From Phycisphaerae bacterium (GTDB taxonomy: Bacteria > Planctomycetota > Phycisphaerae > Sedimentisphaerales > Anaerohalosphaeraceae): a stretch of DNA of 7,424 bases. Both the position numbers and the translations under genes were made by a program. Of the stretch, positions 1 through 7,354 are shown piece after piece; the first letter of the stretch is position 1; each line of letters begins with the position of its first letter. Below the pieces are notes generated by a model. It saw only the letters and a list, made by a program, of their open reading frames with translations. It searched no databases and was not told where the DNA came from. The DNA lies in NCBI GenBank assembly GCA_021736615.1, contig JAIPFN010000023.1, forward strand, positions 1-7,424, read 5' to 3'.

Positions 1-980
1 GAAGATACAGGAGCGTCAGAAACCGATACAAAGTAACAGACAGGTCCTGTTGTAACCGGACCTTTATTACTTTCATCAACATAATCTCGATATGTATCAA
101 CTCTCCAGTAGTACGTTCCAAGAACCGTAGTGTCCACGGTCGCACTGCTGATCCCCAGACCTTCTGCTACAAGTGTAGTGAGAGGGTTAGTTTGATCGCA
201 GTAAACTTCCACATAAACATCCTCACCGGTGTTCGGGTCCCTATTCGTCCAAGTCAAAGGCGTATCAACAGCGGAACTTACGATCTTGCCGCCTGTAAGT
301 GTTAGATCGCTTATCGTACTAATGCAGCCATCCGTAGGGGTTGTGATAAGAATAGACCCAATGCTGGAATCGGGCAGTGCAGCGGTGCCAAGATGCCCCA
401 GTTCACTGTCAAACCACGTGACTGTACCTGGCCCTGTGGCCGATGTCACGTCAATACTTACCGTTAGCGTTCTCGCTCCCGAATTATTGTCCGGCCCATC
501 GACACCACCGGCAGTCCCGAGACCGGCAAACATATCAAGTTCAACGCTGTCGCGGTAGATGATTGTCCCCATACCTTTGACACCAGTAAAATCACTGCCG
601 CCGGGCGTATTCGATTGGGCGAATCCGAGCGATAGCCAATTACCGCTGTTAAGCGACATCGTCATGGTCAGATCAAATTTTCCGGCAACAGAGCCTTTGG
701 CATCGTCGATATAAGAACCAAGATTGAGATAAGCCCGCGTTCTACCGTCTGGCCCTACTCCGTCTGCAATGACAGTACCATCATCACTGAAGCTGCTATA
801 TGCAACCCAGCTCGCAGAACCTCCAGCATTAACAATTTCCGGGCTAAACATATCTGCTGTTTTCCCATTTAGCGGATCACCATTACCGCTGAAATATTCA
901 GATAAGATAACACCGGCGTTTGCCGTTACGGTTGCCGTCACGGTAATCACAATGGCTATAAACATCACTTTATTTTTCAT
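1..980 (-). CDS. Exported LamG/FN3-like protein, 3' end outside window
   Basis: The frame stays open from the ATG at 980-978 to the left edge, giving 326 residues with no stop; the C-terminus is missing. Residues 1-23 are a Sec signal peptide: a short Lys-containing start (MKNK), a Val/Ile/Thr-rich core and a likely cut after ANA. Residues about 24-228 are Gly/Ser/Asp/Thr-rich and beta-like, resembling the ConA/LamG-like sandwiches of secreted planctomycete proteins. Residues about 232-320 read as a fibronectin-III-like module, with PLTWTNRDPNTGEDVYVEVY early and YYWRVDTY late. The start is well supported by AAGGAGT 7 nt upstream. The gene is divergent from the XylR-like regulator and shares its control region. 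The role is probably surface or extracellular glycan binding or adhesion; no catalytic motif is visible. A C-terminal PEP-CTERM or further repeats may lie beyond the edge. The CDS is near certain; the domain assignment rests on residue pattern only. Confidence 0.8.
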   Translation of the reverse strand, partial: MKNKVMFIAIVITVTATVTANAGVILSEYFSGNGDPLNGKTADMFSPEIVNAGGSASWVAYSSFSDDGTVIADGVGPDGRTRAYLNLGSYIDDAKGSVAGKFDLTMTMSLNSGNWLSLGFAQSNTPGGSDFTGVKGMGTIIYRDSVELDMFAGLGTAGGVDGPDNNSGARTLTVSIDVTSATGPGTVTWFDSELGHLGTAALPDSSIGSILITTPTDGCISTISDLTLTGGKIVSSAVDTPLTWTNRDPNTGEDVYVEVYCDQTNPLTTLVAEGLGISSATVDTTVLGTYYWRVDTYRDYVDESNKGPVTTGPVCYFVSVSDAPVS

Positions 981-987
981 CTTTAAT

Positions 988-994
988 ACTCCTT
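988..994 (-). promoter_or_regulatory. Ribosome binding site of the LamG-like gene
   Basis: On the minus strand AAGGAGT lies 7 nt before the ATG at 980. It is the strongest Shine-Dalgarno in the window and fixes the start of the exported protein. It also shows that this organism uses Shine-Dalgarno signals, although the two lyase-like genes lack clear ones. Confidence 0.85.
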
Positions 995-1011
995 AAATAA
1001 AACCTCATGGG

Positions 1012-1114
1012 ATCCGTTATTGAGAACATACCCAAAAAACGGCACCCAATTTCTTAACTCGCATATCAAACGGGCTATCTTAAAATTTATTCCGCTCCGC
1101 AGACAATAACGGAT
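1012..1114. repeat. Perfect 11-bp inverted repeat in divergent control region
   Basis: ATCCGTTATTG at 1012-1022 is the exact reverse complement of CAATAACGGAT at 1104-1114, with 81 nt between the arms. Flanking bases do not extend the match. It lies between the LamG-like gene and the regulator gene. The likely role is a pair of operator half-sites for the adjacent XylR-like regulator, whose AraC-type domain would bind DNA. A long-range stem in the LamG-gene leader RNA is the alternative. A seven-base part, TCCGTTA, also occurs near 7240 just upstream of the propeller gene, but this is too short to be significant. Confidence 0.5.
1077..1106 (-). promoter_or_regulatory. Weak candidate promoter of the LamG-like gene
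   Basis: On the minus strand TTGTCT (1106-1101) and TAAGAT (1082-1077) are separated by 18 nt, each matching 4 of 6 consensus bases. The -35 overlaps the right arm of the 11-bp inverted repeat, as expected for an activator-dependent promoter. A rival is a perfect TATAAT at 1143-1138 on the same strand, which has no good -35 at normal spacing. I cannot choose between them from sequence. Confidence 0.25.
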
Positions 1115-1209
1115 ATAATGCAAAACCTTTACTTTTTATTATATCGTCTTCTTACTATTCAATGCTAGTCGTTTTTGCGTAAAAATATTATGAATTTGCG
1201 TCTTCTTGC

Positions 1210-1237
1210 TTGACTTTTGCCAAAATCGCATTAAAAT
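1210..1237 (+). promoter_or_regulatory. Sigma70-type promoter of the XylR-like regulator
   Basis: TTGACT (1210-1215) is followed after 16 nt by TAAAAT (1232-1237), each matching 5 of 6 consensus bases. Transcription would begin near 1244, about 45 nt before the TTG start at 1290. The promoter lies inside the longer possible reading frame that opens at 1206, which argues that the longer N-terminus is not translated. Confidence 0.6.
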
Positions 1238-1274
1238 AAGCAAAACTAAGGTTAAATTTCGCAATATTCTTATT

Positions 1275-1280
1275 GAAAGG
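1275..1280 (+). promoter_or_regulatory. Ribosome binding site deciding the TTG start of the regulator
   Basis: GAAAGG ends 9 nt before TTG at 1290. No ATG or GTG codes an acceptable N-terminus near the first conserved strand (IPRIAILVE), so this site is the main reason to start at 1290 rather than at the TTG at 1206, which sits within the promoter. Confidence 0.55.
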
Positions 1281-1289
1281 CGTCTGAAT

Positions 1290-2486
1290 TTGCCCCGACA
1301 AGACATAGACCACAACCAAACCGGTTCAAACATCCCCAGGATCGCAATTCTCGTAGAAACGTTCAACAGCTGGGGTCGCGGCATTATCCAAGGCGTCAGC
1401 AATTATGAACGTTCCCACAATCCCTGGCATTTCTTTCTCGATCCTCACTCAGGCGTCGAAGAGGACGTCCGAATGCCCGCGGGCTGGAAAGGCGAAGGTA
1501 TAATTGCACCGGTACGAAGCCTTAAACTCGCCGAACAGCTTAAAAAACTCAATGTTCCAGTAGTGAATGTATCAGGAGTTGATCTTCCGGGAGTTAATTT
1601 TTCCAGTGTAATGAGCGATCCTCAGGTTATTGTTCGAATGGCCGTTGACCACCTTTGTCAAAACTGCGGTTTTACTAATATTGCTTTTTGCGGCGAACCT
1701 AATCGTAAGTTTCTGGATTTTTGGGCAGAGGCGTTCAAAACCGTAATTTCAGAATATGATATTGCTCCTATTATCTATAAACCCGGCAAAGGCATCACCA
1801 CCCGTTCAGGAATTGCCGCCAAACAGAAGGACCGCCAGCGATGGATCAAAGAATTGCCCAAGCCAATTGGGATTCTCGGCTGGGACACAATGCTCTCGCG
1901 TCACCTTACCCAGGTCTGCGAAAGGATCGGTTTAAAAGTACCAGACGATGTCGCAATCATAAGCCTTGAAACGGAGGACCTTTTAGGCGAAATGGCACAT
2001 CCGCCCATTTCCGGAGTAACGCTAGCTTTGGAAAGGGTAGGTTATGAAGCGGCTGCCCTGCTGGACAGACTGATGAAAAACCCGATGCAGCCGCCGGAAA
2101 CAATTTTAATTCCCCCCCTGTATATCACGGCTCGCCAATCGACAAGTATCTACGCCGTCGAAGATCCGAGATTACGCCAGGCACTTGCATACATACGCGA
2201 CCACGCGTTTGAGGGGATTACAGTCAACGATCTTCTAGAGGAGGTGGCCGTTTCACGACGAGTGCTGGAGCGACTGTTCAAGAAAGTACTGGCAACGACA
2301 CCGTCCGCCGAGATCACACGCTACCGAATGATGAAGATCAAGGAACTGCTGCTGAAAACAAACATGCCGATACCAGACGTTGCAGCCGCCTGCGGATTCA
2401 ATTACACAGAGAACATGATCCCCTTTTTCCGAAAAAAAACCGGCCTGCCACCACTGGCATACCGAAAGAAAATGCAACCACGTTAG
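1290..2486 (+). CDS. XylR-like sugar-responsive AraC-family transcriptional regulator
   Basis: This cytoplasmic one-component regulator has 398 residues from the TTG start, close to the roughly 390 of E. coli XylR. Residues about 16-285 form a LacI/periplasmic-binding-protein-like sensor, opening with IPRIAILVETFNSWGRGIIQ and including GWDTML and VAIISLETEDLLGEMAHPPIS, with the conserved 'PPISGV' segment before the last helix. Residues about 295-395 are a complete AraC HTH domain. Its first helix-turn-helix lies around ITVNDLLEEVAVSRRVLERL, and the second around IPDVAAACGFNYTENMIPFF, ending with the classic G-x-P-x-x-YR. Family members bind a sugar, often a pentose, and switch sugar-use genes on. 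The divergent LamG-like gene and the nearby lyase-like operon are the natural targets. No frameshift or missing motif is seen. The regulator class is firm; the ligand is unknown and the TTG start is likely but unproven. Confidence 0.9.
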   Translation: MPRQDIDHNQTGSNIPRIAILVETFNSWGRGIIQGVSNYERSHNPWHFFLDPHSGVEEDVRMPAGWKGEGIIAPVRSLKLAEQLKKLNVPVVNVSGVDLPGVNFSSVMSDPQVIVRMAVDHLCQNCGFTNIAFCGEPNRKFLDFWAEAFKTVISEYDIAPIIYKPGKGITTRSGIAAKQKDRQRWIKELPKPIGILGWDTMLSRHLTQVCERIGLKVPDDVAIISLETEDLLGEMAHPPISGVTLALERVGYEAAALLDRLMKNPMQPPETILIPPLYITARQSTSIYAVEDPRLRQALAYIRDHAFEGITVNDLLEEVAVSRRVLERLFKKVLATTPSAEITRYRMMKIKELLLKTNMPIPDVAAACGFNYTENMIPFFRKKTGLPPLAYRKKMQPR

Positions 2487-2653
2487 ATGCAATGAAAAGC
2501 AACGTAGAAAACCGCGTAAGGTACAAAAAAAATAGCTCCGGCCATATTTACTTTTCAAGTCTGCAAAAATTAAGCAGTTCTCCCATAACTCTTTAAAAGT
2601 CCGCCAAGAAAGTTTTTTCGGACAATATTTCTGGTCATTATATTTGATAGCGT

Positions 2654-3754
2654 GCTACCGCCCTGCCGTTTAGCAGTAAAATTATACTATGCAGCGATGT
2701 AATTTGCAATTCCCTAGTGTGGCCTGTGCTCATTAAAATATGAAGTATAGAAATCAACGACATGCTGTAATCGATTTAAGCCAAAAATCAGTAAATGGTT
2801 CAAGCACTCATTTTTGCAGCTAAGCACATACCTTTCCGAATGAGCATTTGCGTTAGGTGCCTGAAAAGGTGTTTTAACAGTATCAACACCAGATGCTTTT
2901 AAAATGGCATCCACTTCATCAGGATACAACTGGCCATTATTGCGAATTAAGAATCGTAGTTCAATGCTCTGTTCTTCACACTCCCAAAGGACATGGCGAA
3001 TTTATTGTTTAAGCCATTGGTTCGTTGGTGAAAAAGTCTCTCGGGACAGAATGACTTTTGGGGTCTGTAAATGGATAACAAAGAAAACATAGGCCGTGGT
3101 CAAGCCTCTAAAAGTCCAAACTTCCTTCTGGAATATGTCTGCACAGAAAAATACAGGTGCATGCCGGGCCAAAAACTCCCGCCAAGATGGGCCTTCTCGT
3201 TCAGGAGAAGGCGGTAGCCCATTCAGCCTTAAGATATTAGCAATACTGGATTTAGAAATCTCTATATCAAGCTTTTTAAGCTCACCTTGAATGCGAGCAT
3301 AGCCCAATTCATTTTCACGAGCCATCTTACAAACAAGTTGTTCAATATCCTGTGCTATTGGCGGTCTGCCCGGATTGTTTTTTCTTCGATCTGAGTAATC
3401 CCACTTCTGTTTCTCAAGCCTTCTTTGCTAAGCTAGAATTGCCCTACTAACAACTTGCTCCATCAAGTCTCAGCCCGTTGCCATGGCAGACTCAACCAAA
3501 GCCCGGCGTTCCTCATCTGTAAAAGTGATACGTTTGCTGATCTTCGACTTAAGAATCTTGTTCTCCCGGAGGAGATATTCGTTCTGGAGTGTCAATTCAC
3601 GGCACAATAACCGAGTAATAGTAGCAATGATCGGTATACTTAACCATTTGTTGGCAACATTCTGGTCAGATGAATTTTCCATGAGCCAATTATATCATAA
3701 GTGCTTGATTTCTCAAGAATTAACTGATATCGTGTAAGCATATTCAGGGGTAGC
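2654..3754. mobile_element. Possible bounds of the insertion-sequence remnant
   Basis: GCTACCGCCCTG at 2654-2665 resembles the reverse complement of 3745-3754 (GCTACCCCTG), with a two-base gap. These imperfect inverted ends would bracket the transposase remnant in an element of about 1.1 kb, 33 nt beyond its stop and 63 nt beyond its start. No target-site duplication is visible, and the match is short enough to be chance. The flanks at 2487-2653 and 3755-3856 contain no gene that I can support. Confidence 0.25.
2687..3682 (-). pseudogene. Degenerate integrase-core (rve) DDE transposase
   Basis: One minus-strand frame of about 330 codons runs from ATG 3682 to TAG at 2689-2687 and is interrupted by four stops in the same frame: TGA at 3472-3470, TAG at 3430-3428, TAA at 3004-3002 and TAG at 2716-2714. 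The text between them reads as one transposase: N-terminal helices (LTLQNEYLLRENKILKSKIS), an HTH-like part (ENELGYARIQGELKKL, SIANILRLNGLPPSPER), then the catalytic core (FFCADIFQKEVWTFRGL, FVIHLQTPKVIL, KTPFQAPNANAHSERYV, KNECLNHLLIFGL, YFNEHRPH). The first Asp (CADIF) and the Glu (KNECLN) are present. The second Asp, normally in a D-N-D-type motif, is missing: RNNGQLY stands there, with about one codon lost. A few residues also seem deleted near VVSRAILA. Each stop fits a single transition from the codon the family would have (Arg, Trp, Gln, Gln). The element is therefore dead by point mutation rather than frameshift. Confidence 0.9.
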
Positions 3755-3772
3755 TATATATATTTGTACCCC
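3747..3772. repeat. GGGGTA/TACCCC inverted repeat
   Basis: A perfect 6-bp stem, GGGGTA (3747-3752) and TACCCC (3767-3772), encloses a 14-nt AT-rich loop. It lies downstream of the toroid gene and upstream of the dead transposase. It lacks a following T-run on either strand, so it is not a convincing intrinsic terminator. It could be part of the insertion-element end or a weak RNA 3' structure for the lyase-like operon. Confidence 0.35.
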
Positions 3773-3856
3773 ACGCCATAAGCTATTTAACAACAAGACT
3801 TTACAGGGTCAATTTCCATAGAATCAATACATTGTATTTTAATTACAGTATATTTT

Positions 3857-5770
3857 CTATACAATAATAATATTAAACTCAGCAGTCCCTGAACCATTAA
3901 CTAATTTAACGTCTATCGCAATCGAGACTGCCTCAAAGCCAGGCACCATATTAAAAATCCGGTCGCGTCCTGTATCCTGAATCCGTAAAGGACAATTGGA
4001 TTGGACTGCAACTTTTCCATCTGGTTTTTGAATTTCAATCCTGTTTTCTGAAACACGGTCTACCTTTTCGCCTGACGGTGAAATAATCGGAACAACCAGC
4101 GATATTTTCATCTTTTCAGGCACAGGGCTGGTAGTTTCCAGCTTAACATTTACAACGTTCAAATTCAATCGATAGATTAAAACACAGTCCATCTGTCCGT
4201 CAACCGGCAATTTTCCTTCTTCACTTACAAGGCGAGTCTTAACCTTAAACAAAATCTCTTTATGATTGTCGGTGTATGAAACCTCTGCTTTCTTATCAAA
4301 AAGATTCGTATACCAGACACCGTCCTTGAAAGCTTCGACCCGTAATGTAAGAGGGTCGTCGCGGTTGTTCGGATCCGGCTGCATGTTATTCTTTTCTTTA
4401 AGAATATATTTTGCCATACTTGAAGACAGCACATTACCCAATTTCTTATGCCACAACACTGACATCGCCCCACCGGTGGGATGGAACATATTCTTTTGAT
4501 ACATTCTGTCGTATGCCGTTACCGTCGCCCGCCACGGACCGATAGATGCCAGGAAAGTCGCCAATTCCGGAAATTCTTTTACTCCACTGGCTTTCATTCG
4601 TGGAAGCACGGGCGAATGATCAATTTTAAAACCCTGACCCTCATGGTCCAGCACGCAAGCCAGAGCTTTCGCGTGCGTAAAAGTATGATGAATACATGGT
4701 TTAACTCCATGGCTAACATAGTGCGGACCGCCATACAGCAATCCATTATGTGTACATTGCTCCATCAAACGCGTATTCTGATATACCGCCGTCGTAAATG
4801 CCGGATTCTTATGACGCATCAATGCATATCCCGGCTGACACCCATCGGAGGTTCTACTGCCCCAGTAGGTCCATTTGAACTGACGCGTCCCCCAGCTGTT
4901 ATCCCATCCGCCATCCGGAAGCATAAACTCAAGATGGCTTGTCATTGACTTGGCGACCAAGTCGATCATTTTCTGATCTCCGGCTGCCAATGCGTACATC
5001 GCAATGCCGTTTAGCGACTCTTCGACATTATAACCAAGATCAACTGGCAAAAGCCCTCTTGGACTCTTCCCATCAACTGGCTTGCCTTCACCAAAAATCA
5101 GCTGGTTTGGTTTTGTCAGATACTTTTCGAATTGCCCGGCAAGTTTTTGACTGTGGCGAATATACTTCGGTTCATCAAGAAATGTCCCCAACAGATGCAT
5201 GGCATAAACCGTAGTACAGCCATAGTTAAGGTTGCTGCTGTCAATTTTTGTAAAAAAATTCAATAGAAAATCACCTGCCTGACGAAGCCTTGCGAGCCAT
5301 CGCTCGCGGCGGGCTTTATCCAGAACACTACCATGGTATTTCAAAGCGTCAGCAAGTGCGATCGCACCAAATACCGTAATGCCTTTCCAACTCTTCGGGT
5401 CAGCAATGACGGTCCATGAACCATCGGGCTGCGATACGTTTTTTGACCATTCAAAAGCTCTTATCCCGGCATCGAGATATTTTTTCTCGCCGGTTCGATT
5501 GGCCATGTACAAAAACGGGTACACCGCGTCCATACACCGCCCATGAATAAAGCTGCAGGAAGGACACCCCAGAGCCCCATTCAGGGCTGGATCATCCGGC
5601 CTGTAAATTTGCATTTTCAACATTCCGTCACACCACTGCTTCAGCAATTTCTCCATTAATTCACTGGTCGCAGATTTGTGAGACACTTCAACGCTGCCGG
5701 ACAGACAGTTCCCTGTAAAAGGAAATATTCCGGAAGCACCAACTAATTTAACAAATTCACGTCGTTTCAT
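3857..5770 (-). CDS. Tat-exported alpha/alpha-toroid + beta-sandwich protein, putative polysaccharide lyase
   Basis: The product has 637 residues from the ATG at 5770; an ATG at 5788 would add six. I prefer 5770 because it puts the twin-arginine motif at the very start (MKRREFVKLVGASG), giving a Tat-type signal peptide with a hydrophobic stretch to about residue 22. Neither start has a clear Shine-Dalgarno. Residues about 35-390 are helix-rich with toroid-like loops: PDGSW near 115, NYG near 182, PDGGWDNSWG near 285, and a His-rich stretch near 341-366 (HNGLLYGGPHYVSHG, HHTFTHAKAL). Residues about 400-637 are beta-rich, ending in a beta-sandwich-like segment. This two-part plan is shared by heparinase-II/III-like, alginate and chondroitin lyases, but I see no motif that assigns a family. 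A glycoside hydrolase or an isomerase-like toroid is possible. The gene lies 76 nt downstream of the propeller gene on the same strand, suggesting one operon and one substrate. Confidence 0.8.
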   Translation of the reverse strand: MKRREFVKLVGASGIFPFTGNCLSGSVEVSHKSATSELMEKLLKQWCDGMLKMQIYRPDDPALNGALGCPSCSFIHGRCMDAVYPFLYMANRTGEKKYLDAGIRAFEWSKNVSQPDGSWTVIADPKSWKGITVFGAIALADALKYHGSVLDKARRERWLARLRQAGDFLLNFFTKIDSSNLNYGCTTVYAMHLLGTFLDEPKYIRHSQKLAGQFEKYLTKPNQLIFGEGKPVDGKSPRGLLPVDLGYNVEESLNGIAMYALAAGDQKMIDLVAKSMTSHLEFMLPDGGWDNSWGTRQFKWTYWGSRTSDGCQPGYALMRHKNPAFTTAVYQNTRLMEQCTHNGLLYGGPHYVSHGVKPCIHHTFTHAKALACVLDHEGQGFKIDHSPVLPRMKASGVKEFPELATFLASIGPWRATVTAYDRMYQKNMFHPTGGAMSVLWHKKLGNVLSSSMAKYILKEKNNMQPDPNNRDDPLTLRVEAFKDGVWYTNLFDKKAEVSYTDNHKEILFKVKTRLVSEEGKLPVDGQMDCVLIYRLNLNVVNVKLETTSPVPEKMKISLVVPIISPSGEKVDRVSENRIEIQKPDGKVAVQSNCPLRIQDTGRDRIFNMVPGFEAVSIAIDVKLVNGSGTAEFNIIIV

Positions 5771-5846
5771 TTTATTTAACAACCGCATATAATTAAAAAA
5801 ATTGGCAGTTCAGCCACCGCGGTAAACTCGATATATTAGCGCAGAT

Positions 5847-7232
5847 TCACGACTTCGGATTTATGTCAAACCGCAGGACACGCAGATTCTTGGCGTCGGC
5901 GGCAACACCATTAAAATCCACAAGGTAATAGAATAGCGAGTTGCCATACTGGAAAGTTACGCCGCTTCTGTATCGCCTTTTCCCGCCAACCCGGCATTCC
6001 ACTTTCCACTCATCCGTACCTTGCCTGGTCGACTTAACAACCGGCCGCCAGTTTTCCAGCCCGATAGAGTATACCCTGTCTCCCAAAATAAACATATCTC
6101 CTGCCGGGCTGGATTTATTACCTTTGCTATTCTTTTCCTCACCTTCGGCCAAGCAGGTGTGAAACGCCCCGCCGGGAGTAATCACGAAACCTTTACCTCG
6201 CTGCTTGAATGAGCCAGTGGCCCTGAAGGGTTCAAGGTCCTTAATCGGCAGACTGTACTTTTTGCCATCCATACCGTACCACGGCGCCCCGATTTCACCG
6301 GGCTGCATACAATAGGCCATAAATGGCCCCTCGTACACAATACCGGTTTCCCCGCTTTTAGAATTGTACTTCTTCAACTTGTTCATCCACCGCGTATACA
6401 GACGCCCGTTAAAGATCCTGTAAGAACCGTAAATTCCTACTTTATCTTTTCCCTTTTGATAATTCCAGAGCCACGGCGCGCTCCAGGACTTGCCGTCGTA
6501 CTTACTGAAATTAATAATTGCATCCAGAGTCCCTCCAACTCGCCACTTTGCCAGCAAATCGCCATCATCGGTGGTCAAAAAGATCGGGTAGGTCACCCGG
6601 TGGTAAGTTTTGCGGTTCTTTTTGACCGCCTCCTTGCTGAGGTAGTTCTGTTTTGGATAGAAAAGGTCGATGCCCCACTTTTCGTCCTCTGCGACGGCCG
6701 CCCCTTTCTTTGAATAACTGTAGTTGAAATAGTCTTTGGGGAAATCTTTCGGAGTAGCGGCATGCATATCATAGAGCAGATGGATGGTGTCGTCCCTGGG
6801 ACAGATACCGATCGCAATTGTGTTGTGAGTGTCGCCGCGTCTCTTGTTTTCGGGGAGATCTTTGTCTTTGCGGAACAGCACATGGCGATGGGGAAACTTG
6901 ATGTGTTTCCATTCTTTGCCGCCGATCTTTTTGCGAGAAAGGCATACCGTGCGATTGTCCATTCCGCCCTGATACCAGGTGACATAGATGTATCCCTTGT
7001 GAACCTTGATGCAATCGCCATGGGCGCTCAGGTTGCGTCCAAATACCTTTCTCGTCAGCCACAAACCGTCCGGCGCAACCAAACCTTCGTCAACTAAAGT
7101 GATCGACGGCTTAGCTGACATGGTAACTTTCGGTTTATCGACCTGATCAGCACCTTGACAGACTGTCACCGCCACGGCCATCAGCAACACCGTTACCTTC
7201 ACGGCAAAAATACATACAGACTTATTATTCAT
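5847..7232 (-). CDS. Secreted beta-propeller, PL24/PL25 (BNR_4)-like polysaccharide lyase
   Basis: The protein has 461 residues and is exported by a Sec signal peptide (residues 1-29, core VTVLLMAVAVTV, likely cut near CQGA). The mature part is a seven-bladed propeller of the BNR-repeat type, with blade motifs such as GYIYVTWYQGG, DTIHLLYDMH, GDLLAKWRVGG, GRLYTRWMN and DRVYSIGLENW. It carries His136 (DTHN), His157 (YDMH), Tyr215 (VTYP) and Arg231 (KWRVGG). Spacings of 21 and 16 residues match, as I recall them, the catalytic His/His and Tyr/Arg pairs of PL24/PL25 ulvan lyases, which cleave next to a uronic acid by beta-elimination using Tyr and His with Arg neutralising the carboxylate. All four residues are present, so activity is plausible. 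Ulvan is the known substrate of these families; the substrate here is unproven. The upstream Shine-Dalgarno is weak. The gene is first in a probable operon with the toroid protein. Confidence 0.82.
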   Translation of the reverse strand: MNNKSVCIFAVKVTVLLMAVAVTVCQGADQVDKPKVTMSAKPSITLVDEGLVAPDGLWLTRKVFGRNLSAHGDCIKVHKGYIYVTWYQGGMDNRTVCLSRKKIGGKEWKHIKFPHRHVLFRKDKDLPENKRRGDTHNTIAIGICPRDDTIHLLYDMHAATPKDFPKDYFNYSYSKKGAAVAEDEKWGIDLFYPKQNYLSKEAVKKNRKTYHRVTYPIFLTTDDGDLLAKWRVGGTLDAIINFSKYDGKSWSAPWLWNYQKGKDKVGIYGSYRIFNGRLYTRWMNKLKKYNSKSGETGIVYEGPFMAYCMQPGEIGAPWYGMDGKKYSLPIKDLEPFRATGSFKQRGKGFVITPGGAFHTCLAEGEEKNSKGNKSSPAGDMFILGDRVYSIGLENWRPVVKSTRQGTDEWKVECRVGGKRRYRSGVTFQYGNSLFYYLVDFNGVAADAKNLRVLRFDINPKS

Positions 7233-7298
7233 TGAATTTTCCGTTAAACATTACAATTCCTATGGAACCTTATTTATACATTAGATGATAAGGTCCAG

Positions 7299-7332
7299 GA
7301 CATCGCGCACCCGAATAGGGGGCACGACATCG
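7299..7332. repeat. Direct repeat GACATCG-n3-ACC upstream of right-edge gene
   Basis: GACATCG occurs at 7299-7305 and 7326-7332, 27 bp apart. Both copies are followed after three bases by ACC (7309-7311 and 7336-7338). A GGTCC/GGACC pair (7292-7296 and 7334-7338) overlaps the block. The GC-rich stretch stands out from the AT-rich surroundings and lies just before the promoter of the partial gene at 7392. It may be a regulator site or the terminal repeats of a mobile element, the latter being inference. Confidence 0.4.
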
Positions 7333-7354
7333 AGGACCATACGTGAATTTATTT

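Noticed and set aside
229..996. Plus-strand open frames across the left end
   Set aside because: They are antisense to the LamG-like gene, which has a signal peptide, a strong ribosome binding site and a continuous frame; the plus-strand translations show no recognisable domain.
2599..2623. GTCCG/CGGAC inverted repeat downstream of the regulator
   Set aside because: It is a 5-bp stem with a 15-nt loop and no T-run after the right arm, so it does not qualify as a terminator; chance is likely.
2687..3682. Stop-codon reassignment or programmed readthrough to make a full transposase
   Set aside because: All three stop codons occur internally and the second catalytic Asp is lost, which fits decay and not recoding.
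3826..3838. AATACA-T-TGTATT palindrome just downstream of the toroid gene
   Set aside because: It is purely AT-rich with a one-base centre, so it cannot form a stable hairpin, and such palindromes are common in AT-rich spacers.
4481..5214. Plus-strand open frames inside the toroid gene
   Set aside because: They lie wholly antisense to a well-formed 637-residue gene, with no ribosome binding site or known motif.
5791..5816. TGGC-n6-GCCA hairpin followed by a T-run on the minus strand, between the two lyase-like genes
   Set aside because: The stem is only 4 bp, too weak to call an intrinsic terminator or attenuator, and the genes otherwise look co-transcribed.
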